Of a DNA stretch of 64,000 nucleotides, positions 44,284 through 54,300 are shown in pieces. Under the pieces are notes generated by a model. That model searched no databases and was not told where the DNA came from. It worked only from the letters and a program-made list of their open reading frames with translations. The position numbers were made by a program, and so were the translations under genes. The DNA comes from Actinomycetes bacterium (GTDB lineage Bacteria; Actinomycetota; Actinomycetes; Mycobacteriales; Mycobacteriaceae): assembly GCA_023461275.1 (NCBI GenBank), contig JAEYMI010000035.1, forward strand, positions 1-64,000, given 5' to 3'. Each line of letters opens with the position of its first letter. The stretch's first letter is position 1.

Positions 44284-44636
44284 GACAGACCCGGCACCGA
44301 CGCGCGGACCTCGCCGGCCGCATCGACGTCGGCGGCACCGACGATCTCGACCGCTCGCCCCAGTTCTTCGGCGAGTCGTGCGGCCGCGACGGCCTGTTCG
44401 GCCAGCCGGTCGGCAATCCGCTCGCTCATCGTCGAGAACCGCTCGCCCAGCTCGCGGTACTCCTCGCCGACCACCCAACTGCCGAATCGGTGCGACCGCA
44501 ATTGCTCGGACACCGCACCGACCACCTCACCGGCCTGGTCATAGAAGTCGACGACGCGACCGACCTGCTCGGTGTCGATCGCTGTCGGAGACCGACCGGC
44601 TCCCGGCAGCGCGGCACCCCACGTGTGTTCGGACAT
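44280..44636 (-). CDS. Helical EspC-like small protein (Rv3440c-like)
   Basis: A 118-residue protein, first of the trio, in the position of Rv3440c. AIDTEQVGRVVDFYDQAGEV begins a helical hairpin, GSWVVGEEYRELGERF contains the turn region, and a second helix follows (ERIADRLAEQAVAAARLAEE). This pattern resembles small type VII secretion substrates of the EspC/WXG100 superfamily, without the classical WXG. No signal peptide. The relation is suggested by shape only. Confidence 0.6.
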   Translation of the reverse strand: MSEHTWGAALPGAGRSPTAIDTEQVGRVVDFYDQAGEVVGAVSEQLRSHRFGSWVVGEEYRELGERFSTMSERIADRLAEQAVAAARLAEELGRAVEIVGAADVDAAGEVRASVPGLS

Positions 44637-44788
44637 CAGTCACCTCGACTTCCGCGTCGCATCTGCCCATGCTCCCCATCGGGGCGAGTGAGAACTCCCC
44701 AACCTGTCAGACGCGATGGATACCCACTCGGTTCCACCGATGTCGGGATTGGTTCCTACGGTATCGCGGGTGCCGTCGACCGGGCAGG

Positions 44789-45565
44789 TCAGCGGTGGCC
44801 GAAGCTCGGGTCCCGCTTCTCGATGAAGGCGGCCATCCCTTCGGTCTGATCGTCGGTGGCGAACGTGCCGTAGAACAGCGCGCGTTCGGCCCGGATACCG
44901 TCGGCCAGGGTGGTCTCGAAGGCGGTGTTAACGGCCTCCTTCGCCAGGATCGACGTCGGAAGTGATTTCGTCGCGATCTCCGTGGCCAAGTCCAGGGTCG
45001 CCTTCTCCAACTCGGCGAGCGGTACCACCCGCGAGACCAGGCCCATGCGTTCGGCCTCGTCGACGTTCATCGGGCGGCCGGTCAGGATCATGTCCATGGC
45101 CTTGGCCTTGCCGATGGCGCGGGTCAGGCGTTGCGATCCACCGATGCCGGGGATCACCCCGAGCTTGATCTCCGGTTGTCCGAAGACCGCGTTGTCGGCG
45201 GCGATCAGGACGTCGCACATCATGGCCAGTTCGCAGCCACCGCCCAGGGCGTAGCCGGCGACCGAGGCGATGACCGGCTTGCGCACCCGCGTCAACGCCT
45301 CCCAACCGGCGAAGAAGGCCGAACCAAGCATGTCGGAGAAGCTCTTGGTCGACATCTCCTTGATGTCGGCACCGGCAGCGAAGGCCTTCTCCGAGCCGGT
45401 GATGACGATCGCGCCGATGCCGGGGTTCTCGTCGAAGGCGGTTGCCGCGGCGGTGACGTCGTTCATCACCTGGCTGTTCAGCGCGTTGAGTGCCTTCGGC
45501 CGATTCAGGGTGATGAAGCCGACGCGGCCGACGGTGGTGACCAGGATGGTCTCGAACTCAGGCAT
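44789..45565 (-). CDS. Enoyl-CoA hydratase
   Basis: A 258-residue crotonase. FITLNRPKALNALN opens the fold; the oxyanion loop is SEKAFAAGADIKEM; the two catalytic glutamates are in GGGCELAMMCD and GQPEIKLGVIPG, so hydratase activity is expected. Starts at ATG 45565 (MPEFETILV), which overlaps the upstream hydrolase gene by 8 bp. An earlier start at 45598 is rejected. Confidence 0.93.
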   Translation of the reverse strand: MPEFETILVTTVGRVGFITLNRPKALNALNSQVMNDVTAAATAFDENPGIGAIVITGSEKAFAAGADIKEMSTKSFSDMLGSAFFAGWEALTRVRKPVIASVAGYALGGGCELAMMCDVLIAADNAVFGQPEIKLGVIPGIGGSQRLTRAIGKAKAMDMILTGRPMNVDEAERMGLVSRVVPLAELEKATLDLATEIATKSLPTSILAKEAVNTAFETTLADGIRAERALFYGTFATDDQTEGMAAFIEKRDPSFGHR

Positions 45566-46682
45566 GTAGGGCTTCCTCGTTGGTCTCGTTGATCTCATTG
45601 GTCGTGAACGTCAGATCGTCGGGTAGTGCGGCGAAGTATGGCTCGACGTCGGAGTCGCCCACGTCGTCGAGACCGGCCGGCTGCCACGCCGGGTTGCGGT
45701 CCTTGTCGATGACCTGGGCGCGGATGCCCTCGGCCAGGTCGGGACTCTGCAGACACCGTAACGACACCCGATACTCGCGGACCAGCGCGTCGTGAAGTGA
45801 CGCCTCGGTGGCCGCAGTCCGTAATGACCGCAACGTGACCGCGAGCGCGGTGGGGCTCTTGCGGCTGATGGCGTCGGCAGCGCGAGTCGACTCGGGGGTC
45901 GCCAGGTCACGGCAGCGACCGACGATCTCGGGTACCGAATCCCCGGCGAAGGCGGCCGCGATCCACTCGCGCTGCGCCCAGAGCTCCGAGACCGGTGGCT
46001 CGTCGGCCATCTCCGTGAGCGCGGCGTCTACCCCGACGGCCACGATGCGCTCGGCCAGTGTGTCCAACCGATCCGACGGCACATAGTGGTCGGCCAACCC
46101 GACGGCGATCGCATCGGATCCGGTCACCGAGCCCGCGGTGAGCGCGAGATAGGTGCCCAGTTCGTCGGGTATCCGGGCGAGCAGGTGGGTTCCGCCGACG
46201 TCGGGCACGAACCCGATGCCGGTCTCGGGCATCGCCAGCCGGGTGCGTTCGGTGACGACGCGCGTGTTGCCGTGGGCGGAGATCCCGACGCCGCCACCCA
46301 TCACGATGCCGTCCATCAGCACCACATAGGGCTTGGGGTACTCGGCGATCAGCGCGTTGAGTCGGTACTCGTCGCGCCAGAATCCGGCCGACAGACTCGA
46401 CTGCGCGGAGGAATCGGTAGGACTCGCCCCAAGCGCGATTGCTGCTGCGTCTCGGTGGATCGCGACGATGTCGCCACCAGCACACAGCCCACGGTCCCCC
46501 GCACCGGAGACCAGGACTGCGGCGACCGTGTCGTCGTGCGCCCAGGCGTGCAGCCGCTCGCCGAAAATCCCGACCATCTCGTGATCAAGGGCATTGATGG
46601 CCTTGGGTCGGTTCAGGATGAGGCGACCGATGGCTCCGTCGATGCGGGAGATCACCGGCGGGTCGTTGACGGGTTCGTTCAC
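45558..46682 (-). CDS. 3-Hydroxyisobutyryl-CoA hydrolase
   Basis: A 374-residue crotonase-superfamily thioesterase. RLILNRPKAINALDHEMV, SGAGDRGLCAGGDIVAIH and LMDGIVMGGGVGISAHG, followed by AMPETGIGFVPDVGGTHLL, are typical of the valine-degradation hydrolase. It is co-transcribed with the enoyl-CoA hydratase, an arrangement that fits branched-chain acyl-CoA breakdown. Confidence 0.9.
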   Translation of the reverse strand: MNEPVNDPPVISRIDGAIGRLILNRPKAINALDHEMVGIFGERLHAWAHDDTVAAVLVSGAGDRGLCAGGDIVAIHRDAAAIALGASPTDSSAQSSLSAGFWRDEYRLNALIAEYPKPYVVLMDGIVMGGGVGISAHGNTRVVTERTRLAMPETGIGFVPDVGGTHLLARIPDELGTYLALTAGSVTGSDAIAVGLADHYVPSDRLDTLAERIVAVGVDAALTEMADEPPVSELWAQREWIAAAFAGDSVPEIVGRCRDLATPESTRAADAISRKSPTALAVTLRSLRTAATEASLHDALVREYRVSLRCLQSPDLAEGIRAQVIDKDRNPAWQPAGLDDVGDSDVEPYFAALPDDLTFTTNEINETNEEALHA

Positions 46683-46754
46683 ACCGGACAGATTACTAGG
46701 ATGTCCAACTAAATCAACTAGGGCCGCACGCGCTACTCGATCAGCATCAAGCGT

Positions 46755-47441
46755 TTACAGCGAAATACCGTGCCGCGCAAGGGCGTCGAGCAAGGCGCGG
46801 GGCCGCTGCTCGGTGGGTGCGTCGTCGACGATTTCCACCGCGCACCCGAGTTGCGCGGCACCGCCATCGGCGACCGCACTGTCGCCGATCATCAGCGCAT
46901 CAGATCCGACGACACCCAGCTGGTCCAGCGCGCGACCGAAGATCAACGGGTTCGGTTTGATCGAACCGACCTCATAGGAAAGCACCACCGCGTCGGCGGT
47001 GACACCGTTCATCGAGAGCACGTCGCGCAGGTCGAAGGCGATGTTGCTGACCACCGCCGTCGGGATTCCGGCGTCGCGCAGGCCACACAGGGTGGCGACG
47101 GTATCCGGGAAAGGTGTCCACGAATCCGGTTGCAGCAGTCGGCCATAGAGTGATTCGGCGTGGCCCGGTGCGGTCAACCCCGATGCCCGCAGGATCGCCA
47201 GGTAGGCCTGCCGATGCTGCGCGGGATCGAGATCGCGGTTCTCCCAAGCGATCCGATCATCGTCGGAGACCTCGACCCGCAAACCGACGGGCTGCGTCAT
47301 CCGACGCATCAACTCGGCCTGGGCCTCGAGATGCAGCGGGTCACCGTTCTCGTCGTGCAGATCGGCAAACCACTCCGGCTGTTCCTGGAAACGGAACAAC
47401 GTGCCCGAGAAGTCGAACAGGACCGCCTTGGGCGGTGTCAC
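46755..47441 (-). CDS. HAD-superfamily hydrolase with altered motif I
   Basis: A 228-residue HAD protein. Motif I reads FDFSGTLF: the nucleophile Asp is present but the second Asp (the usual general acid of phosphatases) is Ser. Motif II is VVSNIAFD, the Lys motif lies in YEVGSIKPNPLIF, and motif III is MIGDSAVADG. Enzymes without the second Asp often are dehalogenase- or phosphonatase-like, so a plain phosphatase role is unsure. GTG start overlaps the glmM stop by 4 bp. Confidence 0.85.
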   Translation of the reverse strand: MTPPKAVLFDFSGTLFRFQEQPEWFADLHDENGDPLHLEAQAELMRRMTQPVGLRVEVSDDDRIAWENRDLDPAQHRQAYLAILRASGLTAPGHAESLYGRLLQPDSWTPFPDTVATLCGLRDAGIPTAVVSNIAFDLRDVLSMNGVTADAVVLSYEVGSIKPNPLIFGRALDQLGVVGSDALMIGDSAVADGGAAQLGCAVEIVDDAPTEQRPRALLDALARHGISL

Positions 47442-48775
47442 GCGCCGGCCGCCTTGACGACGTCGGCGATGCGGGAAGCGATGTCGCGGGCCAGATCCGG
47501 GGTGCCGGCCTCGACCATCACACGCACCAGTTGTTCGGTTCCCGACGGGCGCAACAGAACCCGTCCGGTGGCGCCGAGTTCGGATTCGGCGTCGTCGACC
47601 GCTTCCTGCACCGATTGCGCTTGTGCCACAGCGTGTTTGTCACCGACGCGAACGTTGATGAGTTCCTGCGGCAGCACGGTCATCACCGACGCGAGGTCGG
47701 CCAGTCGAGATCCGGTGGCGGCCATCTGTTCCATTAGCAGCAAACCGGTGAGGATGCCGTCGCCGGTGGTCCCGGCCTCCGGAATCACGATGTGTCCGGA
47801 CTGTTCACCGCCGAGCGAGTATCCGCCGCGTCGAAGTTCTTCCAGGACGTAGCGATCGCCAACAGCGGTGGTGTGCAACGTGATTCCCGCGTCCGTCATG
47901 GCCAGGTGCAGCCCGAGGTTGCTCATCACAGTGGCCACCAGCACGTCGTCGTGCAGTGCGCCACGCGCCTTGAGTCCGATGGCGAGCACCGCCATGATCG
48001 CGTCGCCGTCGACGATCTGACCGGTCGAGTCCACGGCCAGGCATCGGTCGGCATCGCCGTCATGGGCCAGACCGAGGTCGGCGCCATGTTCGAGGACGGC
48101 CACCTGCAGCTTGTCCAAATGCGTTGAGCCGCAATCAGAATTGATGTTCAGGCCGTCGGGTGCGTTGAAGATCGGGATGACGGTGGCGCCGGCGTCGGCG
48201 TAGGCGAGGGCGGCCAATTCAGAGGCCGCACCGTTGGCGCAGTCGACGACGACGGTCAGGCCGTCGAGTCGTCGGGTCAGGATCGACGACAGATGTGTCC
48301 GGTACCGGTCACCGGCATCGGGAGCGTCGAGCAGGCGGCCGACAGCAGCACCCACCGGACGCGGCAGATCGGTGGCCATGGCAGCCTCGATGCGGTCTTC
48401 CACGGCGTCGTCGAGTTTGTGTCCGCCGGCGGCGAAGATCTTGATGCCGTTGTCGGGCATCGGATTGTGCGACGCGGAGATCATCACTCCGAAGGCCGCA
48501 CCGTAATCGGCGGTCAGGAAGGCGACCGCCGGGGTCGGGACAACCCCGACTCGTAAGACATCCACGCCTGCGGCGGCGATACCCGCACACACCGCTGCCT
48601 CAAGAAATTCACCCGAGGCTCGTGGATCACGGCCGACGACGGCGCGCGGACGCACTGACGACGACGATGTACCCAGAACCGCGGCGGACGCCGAGGCCAG
48701 GCGTAGGGCGAGCTCTGCAGTGAGCTCGCCGTTCGCCAGGCCCCGGACGCCGTCGGTTCCGAACAGACGTGCCAC
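47438..48775 (-). CDS. glmM: Phosphoglucosamine mutase
   Basis: A 445-residue mutase converting glucosamine-6-phosphate to the 1-phosphate. The phosphoserine loop is SASHNPMPDNGIK, the metal loop DGDADRC, the sugar loop GGEQSGHI and the phosphate site RPSGTEQLVR. It follows GlmS in the pathway and lies directly after rpsI. Homologue of Rv3441c (mrsA). Confidence 0.96.
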   Translation of the reverse strand: MARLFGTDGVRGLANGELTAELALRLASASAAVLGTSSSSVRPRAVVGRDPRASGEFLEAAVCAGIAAAGVDVLRVGVVPTPAVAFLTADYGAAFGVMISASHNPMPDNGIKIFAAGGHKLDDAVEDRIEAAMATDLPRPVGAAVGRLLDAPDAGDRYRTHLSSILTRRLDGLTVVVDCANGAASELAALAYADAGATVIPIFNAPDGLNINSDCGSTHLDKLQVAVLEHGADLGLAHDGDADRCLAVDSTGQIVDGDAIMAVLAIGLKARGALHDDVLVATVMSNLGLHLAMTDAGITLHTTAVGDRYVLEELRRGGYSLGGEQSGHIVIPEAGTTGDGILTGLLLMEQMAATGSRLADLASVMTVLPQELINVRVGDKHAVAQAQSVQEAVDDAESELGATGRVLLRPSGTEQLVRVMVEAGTPDLARDIASRIADVVKAAGA

Positions 48776-48778
48776 GCG

Positions 48779-49374
<596 letters not shown>

Positions 49375-49378
<4 letters not shown>

Positions 49379-49818
49379 TGGGCCACCTGCTTGATCTCGA
49401 AGGTCTCGGGCCGCTGGGCCGCGTGGGGATGATTCGGGCCGGCGTAGACCTTCAGCTTGGAGGCCATCGCACGACCGAGCTTGGTGCTGGGGAGCATGCC
49501 CTTGATGGCCTTCTCCACAACGCGCTCGGGGTGGGACTGGAGCAGTTCCGCAGTGGTCTGGACCTTCAGGCCACCCGGATGTCCGGAGTGCCGGTAGTTC
49601 AGCTTGCGCTCGGCCTTGTTGCTGGTCAGAGCAACCTTTTCGGCGTTGATGATGACGACGAAATCGCCGCCGTCCATGTGCGGTGCGTAGGTCGGCTTGT
49701 GCTTGCCGCGGAGCAGGTTCGCGCTCTGCACGGCGAGGCGGCCGAGCACCACGTCGGTGGCATCAATGACGTACCACGCATGCGTGATGTCACCGGCCTT
49801 CGGGGTGTAGGTAGGCAC
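49375..49818 (-). CDS. rplM: Ribosomal protein L13
   Basis: A 147-residue L13, first gene of the rplM-rpsI operon. MPTYTPKAGDITHAWYVIDA, LLRGKHKPTYAPHMDGGDFV and GMLPSTKLGRAM are family blocks. In M. tuberculosis esxT and esxU come next on the upstream side; here the next gene is the Rv3446c homologue, with only 161 bp between. Confidence 0.97.
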
Positions 49819-49905
49819 AGTTGGTCCTCACTGTTTGTAATGACTGCCGGTCAGGCGCTGTGGCAGAAGTTGTCCGGCGACCGGTGGGGACCCGGGACTC
49901 TGGTT

Positions 49906-49971
49906 ACCCGGGATGATCCGGGTGCCACGCACCAGCGATCCAGAGTACGGGACCGTGCAGGTCAGAATCAA
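49906..49971 (-). promoter_or_regulatory. Likely rplM-rpsI promoter and leader hairpin
   Basis: On the minus strand TTGATT (complement of 49966-49971) and TACTCT (complement of 49942-49947) are 18 bases apart. Downstream lies a hairpin ACCCGG-N6-CCGGGT at 49906-49923, which could be a leader element or a terminator for the gene to the right. No small gene is supportable in 49819-49979. Confidence 0.4.
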
Positions 49972-49979
49972 AACGCCGA

Positions 49980-51311
49980 TCAGCGCGGTCCGATCTGCGC
50001 GCTCGAGACCGCCTGTTCGCACTCGGCGTCGACGCCTTCGCCCGTGTCCCCCGCCTGACAACCGACGCTGACCTGCAGTCCGTCGCCGACGATCACGTAC
50101 CAGCGGATCGAACTCCCCGACCCGGGCGTCTCGCGGTAGCTGACCACGTCACGCCCGGCGAATCGCGTCGAGGGCGAGAACTCGGTCACCACGTCGTCGC
50201 CGCGCTGGGCGATGCGGTTGCCGAGGCTGGTGGCGACCGTCGCCAGGGTGGCATCGCCCCGCACCGGGGACTGCACGACGAGCAGCCGGCGCCCGTTCTG
50301 CGGATCGGCGAACACGGTCCGGTTCGGTGCCTGCGCGGACCCACTCACCGAGCCCGCGGACGGCGTCGGCCCCAGGGCACTCTCCTTCCACGCGGCGGGA
50401 ACCACCACGCTGGTGCGGCCCAGCTGCGCGGTTCGGGTGGTCGACGTCGGGTCGTCGCCCGCCTGCAACACCGTGACAGTCACCACGACCACGGTCACCA
50501 CCGCCGCAAGTACCGCCGCGGCCCACACCCACATGCGCGACATCCGGGTCGGCTTGGCAGGCTCACTCACCAGGGGTTCGATCAGCGAAGGTGCCGCCGC
50601 ACGCATCAGCGAGACATCGAGGCGTCCGGTGCGCCACCCGTAGCGGCCGATGAGCCGACGATCGGTCCCGACGACCCGGCCGGCCAGCACATGATCGGTG
50701 ATCACCCCGATCGCCCGGGCGTTCTCGGTGCGGTCAGCTCCGTCGACGATCACCTCCTCGACGTCGTCGTCGATGAGTGCCTCGATCCGGGCGCCGGCGT
50801 CGGCGGCACCGGGATCGATGACGGCCGATCGCTCGATCTCCCATCCCGCGCTGGCGCGTCGAAGAATCTGTACGTCCCAACGCACCCGCGGCGGCCGGGC
50901 CGGATCGACCGATCCCGTTGGCAGCCTGGTGGTCTCGACCACCGCGCAGCGAGCGACGGTGATGTCGGCGTGACTGCGGGCGATGAGTACCGCGCGTGGA
51001 ATCAGATCGGCGGGCACACCGAGCGCGGTCACCGCCCGGCGCAGCGCGGCGGTGCGCACCCGCCCCCAGGTGCTGGGATGCCCGACGATCATCGCTCGCG
51101 CGCCGACACCCCAGTCGCCGAAGACCATCTGCCACACCTGATCTGCGTAGCGGCGGGTCCCGTCCAGCACAACTGTCGTGGCGTCGACGCGATTCATCAA
51201 GGCCGCCACGTCAATTCGCGACGCCACCGGACGGCCGTCGAGGCGCACGTCGCCGTACCCGAGGTCGACGATGAGCGGTCTACCCGTCACCGGGCCCGCG
51301 GTTGGTCTCAC
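49980..51311 (-). CDS. Type VII secretion-associated protein (Rv3446c-like)
   Basis: A 443-residue protein in the position of Rv3446c, beside eccC4. The N-terminal half looks like an actin/ASKHA-type fold (LIVDLGYGDVRLDGRPV, DATTVVLDGTRR), then one membrane helix at about residues 262-284 (WVWAAAVLAAVVTVVVVTV) and an external domain with two cysteines near the C-terminus (VSVGCQAGD, AECEQAV) that could pair. The GTG start overlaps the eccC4 stop (GTGA). Its role in ESX-4 is unknown. Confidence 0.8.
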   Translation of the reverse strand: MRPTAGPVTGRPLIVDLGYGDVRLDGRPVASRIDVAALMNRVDATTVVLDGTRRYADQVWQMVFGDWGVGARAMIVGHPSTWGRVRTAALRRAVTALGVPADLIPRAVLIARSHADITVARCAVVETTRLPTGSVDPARPPRVRWDVQILRRASAGWEIERSAVIDPGAADAGARIEALIDDDVEEVIVDGADRTENARAIGVITDHVLAGRVVGTDRRLIGRYGWRTGRLDVSLMRAAAPSLIEPLVSEPAKPTRMSRMWVWAAAVLAAVVTVVVVTVTVLQAGDDPTSTTRTAQLGRTSVVVPAAWKESALGPTPSAGSVSGSAQAPNRTVFADPQNGRRLLVVQSPVRGDATLATVATSLGNRIAQRGDDVVTEFSPSTRFAGRDVVSYRETPGSGSSIRWYVIVGDGLQVSVGCQAGDTGEGVDAECEQAVSSAQIGPR

Positions 51312-54300
51312 TCTTCTTCCACCGGCACGAAGCCGATCTGGATCATCTCCTGAGGACGCGACCGCGAAATGAGCTCACCACGGCCGGGCACCAACTTCTG
51401 CAGGCGGCTACGGCCGGTGATGTAGCCCTCGTCGCGGTCACCACTCATCAGCAGCATGTCCGACGACAGATCCTTCAGGCGCCCGATGAGCGGATCGAAC
51501 ATCGCCCGGCCCATGCCGCCGGATCGTCGGGTCAGGACGATGTGCATGCCGATATCGCGTGCGTGCGAAGCCAATTCGATGAGCGGCTGGATGGGATTGC
51601 CGGCCGAGGTGGCGACCATGTCGTAGTCGTCGACGATGAGATAGATGTCGGGGCCGCTCCACCAGCTGCGGTCGCGCAACTGGGCGGGCGTCACGTCTTC
51701 GGGTGGCAGCCGCGCGGTGAAGAACTGTGCCAGCTCGATCATCATCGGCACGGCGGTCTGCGCGGAGCTGGCATAACCGGCGAGGTGATCGCCCTCGATG
51801 ATGCCCAGCATGGTGCGCCGGTAGTCGACGAGCACCACCTTGACCTCGTTCGACGTGGTGTGCGAGACGAGTCCGGTGACCATGTTGCGCAGCAGGTTGG
51901 TCTTGCCGTGTTCGATGTCGGCGAAGGCCATGAAGTGCGGCTGAGCGTTGAAGTCCAAGATCACCGGGGCCAGCTCCTGCTCGCCCACACCGATGGCAAC
52001 CTGGTTGCGGCGCAATGTGATTCCGGCCTTCGCCACCAGCTCGTCGACGTCGGTCTGCAGAATCCGGGTGCCGAGCTTGCGTACCCGCATCGCCTCACGC
52101 CCGCGATAGGCCGCCGAGAGTTGGTCGGCCGCATGCGTTCCGCCGGCCGCCAGCGTCTCCACCGAGGCGACCCCGTCGAGTCGCGGCAGACCGACCAGCA
52201 TGTGCAGTTCCTCGGACGTGACACCACGACCGGGCCGGTTCGACGGCACCATCGACGCGACGCGTCGACCCATGTCGGAGTCCATCGGGTCGCCCAGTTT
52301 GAGCTCGACGCGACTGCCGATCAGATCCTTCATGGCCGGGCGCACCTCGGCCCACCGCGACGCCGTGACCACCAGGTGCACGCCGAATGACAGGCCCTGG
52401 GAGACGATCGCCGCGATCTGGTCCTCGAGGAAGTCGAGTTCGCTGCGCAGCACCCCGAGGCCGTCGAGCACCAGGAAGACGTCGCCGTGCCGATCCGAGG
52501 CGAACGGGTCACCGCCAGTGAGTGTTCCGCCGGCGAACCACTCCGCGCGCCGGGCCCGGAAATCGCGCATCGATTCCACACCCAGCTCGGCGAACAGCAG
52601 TTCACGGTGCCGCACGATCGCCGCGACCTCGGCGACGGTCCGTCGGACCGCATCCATATCACCGCGGGAGGCCACCGACCCGACGTGCGGCAGGCCACTG
52701 ATGCCGGCCAGGCTGCCGCCACCGAAGTCCAGACAGTAGAACTGGACCTGTTCGGGAGTGTGCGTGGCCGCCGCCGACAAGATGATGGTGCGCAGCGCAG
52801 TCGACTTGCCCGACTGTGGGGCGCCGACGACCGCGATGTTGCCTGCCGCCCCGGAGACGTCGAGGATGTGCAGGTCACGACGCTGATCGTAGGGTCGGTC
52901 GACGACGCCGATCGCGATCTGCAGGTTGCCCGGGGTGCCGGGCGTCGTCCAGTCCCGACGTCCGATGAGCATGTCGACGGTCGGTGAGGTGTCCAGCGGC
53001 GGCAACCAGACCTCGTGCGCGGCCGGACCGTGGCCGGCCATCCGGGCCACCAGGGTCTCCAGCAGCGTCGGCACCGATCCGCCCGGCTCCGGCACGTCGT
53101 CGGCCGGTGCGGGTGGTTCCTCATCCAGCAGCGCCGCGGCCTGGTCGAGGACCGACACCGAACGTCCACCGACGCCGTCGTCGAGCGGGACCGGAAGCGC
53201 GGTGAAGACCTTCATCTGGCCCGTCGGAGCGTCAACGGTGTCGTCGATGATCGAGTCGTAACCGATCGGCGGATAGTAGGGCCCCGACACGTAGGAGGTG
53301 TTGAACCGCAACGGTTCCGCACTGTCGCATTTGAGGTAGGCCGAGCCGGGCACGCTGGGCAGGTGATAGGCATCGGGAACGCCGAGGACCGATCGGGATT
53401 CGTTGGCCGAGAACGTCTTCAGACCGATGCGGTAGGAGAGGTGGCTGTCCAGACCACGCAGCTTGCCCTCTTCGAGGCGCTGCGAGGCGAGCAGCAGATG
53501 GATGTGCAAGGAACGTCCCAGCCGACCGATCGCGACGAACAGTTCCGCGAAATCCGGCTTCTGGGCCAACAATTCGGAGAACTCGTCGACGACGATGAAC
53601 AGGGCCGGAAGCGGTTCGAGCCGGACTCCGGATGCCCGGGCTCGCTCGTAGTCGGACACGTTCGCGAAGTTGCCCGCCGACCGCAGCAACTCCTGGCGTC
53701 GGGTCATCTCACCCGAGAGCGCGTCCTTCATCCGGTCGACCATGGCGAGTTCTTGCTCGAGGTTGGTGATCACCGCCGCCACGTGCGGGGCCGACTCGAG
53801 GCCGAGAAATGTTGCGCCACCCTTGAAGTCGACGAGAATCAGGTTCAGCTCGGCCGGCGAGTGGGTGGCCAGCATGGCCAGCACCAGGGTCCGCAGGAAC
53901 TCCGACTTACCCGAACCGGTGGCGCCGATACACAGACCGTGCGGGCCCATACCGCCCTGCGCGCTCTCCTTGATGTCCAGTTCCACCGGAGCACCGCTGG
54001 GCGTGTAGCCGATCGGCACCCGCAACCGGTCGCGGCTGGTGCGGCCGCGCCACGCGGTGGCCGGATCGAAGCGGGTCGCGTCGTCGATGTCGAGCAGAGC
54101 GGGCAGTCCCGGATCGGCCGAGGTGGCCTCGGATTCCAGGTTGGCCAGCGCGGCGGCGGTGGCCAACCGGTAGCGGGCCATCCGACGTGCGGTGGCCTCC
54201 GCCTCGGCGATGGTCAGCGAGTCCATGTCGGCGAATTCCTCGACACCGAAAGCGCTTCGGGCGGCGACCCGACGGTTGCGCACCACCAGTTGCAGCCCGC

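Noticed and set aside
49828..50061. 77-codon frame as a possible esx gene
   Set aside because: It overlaps the end of the Rv3446c-like gene, has no WXG motif and is Arg/Gly-rich rather than helical.
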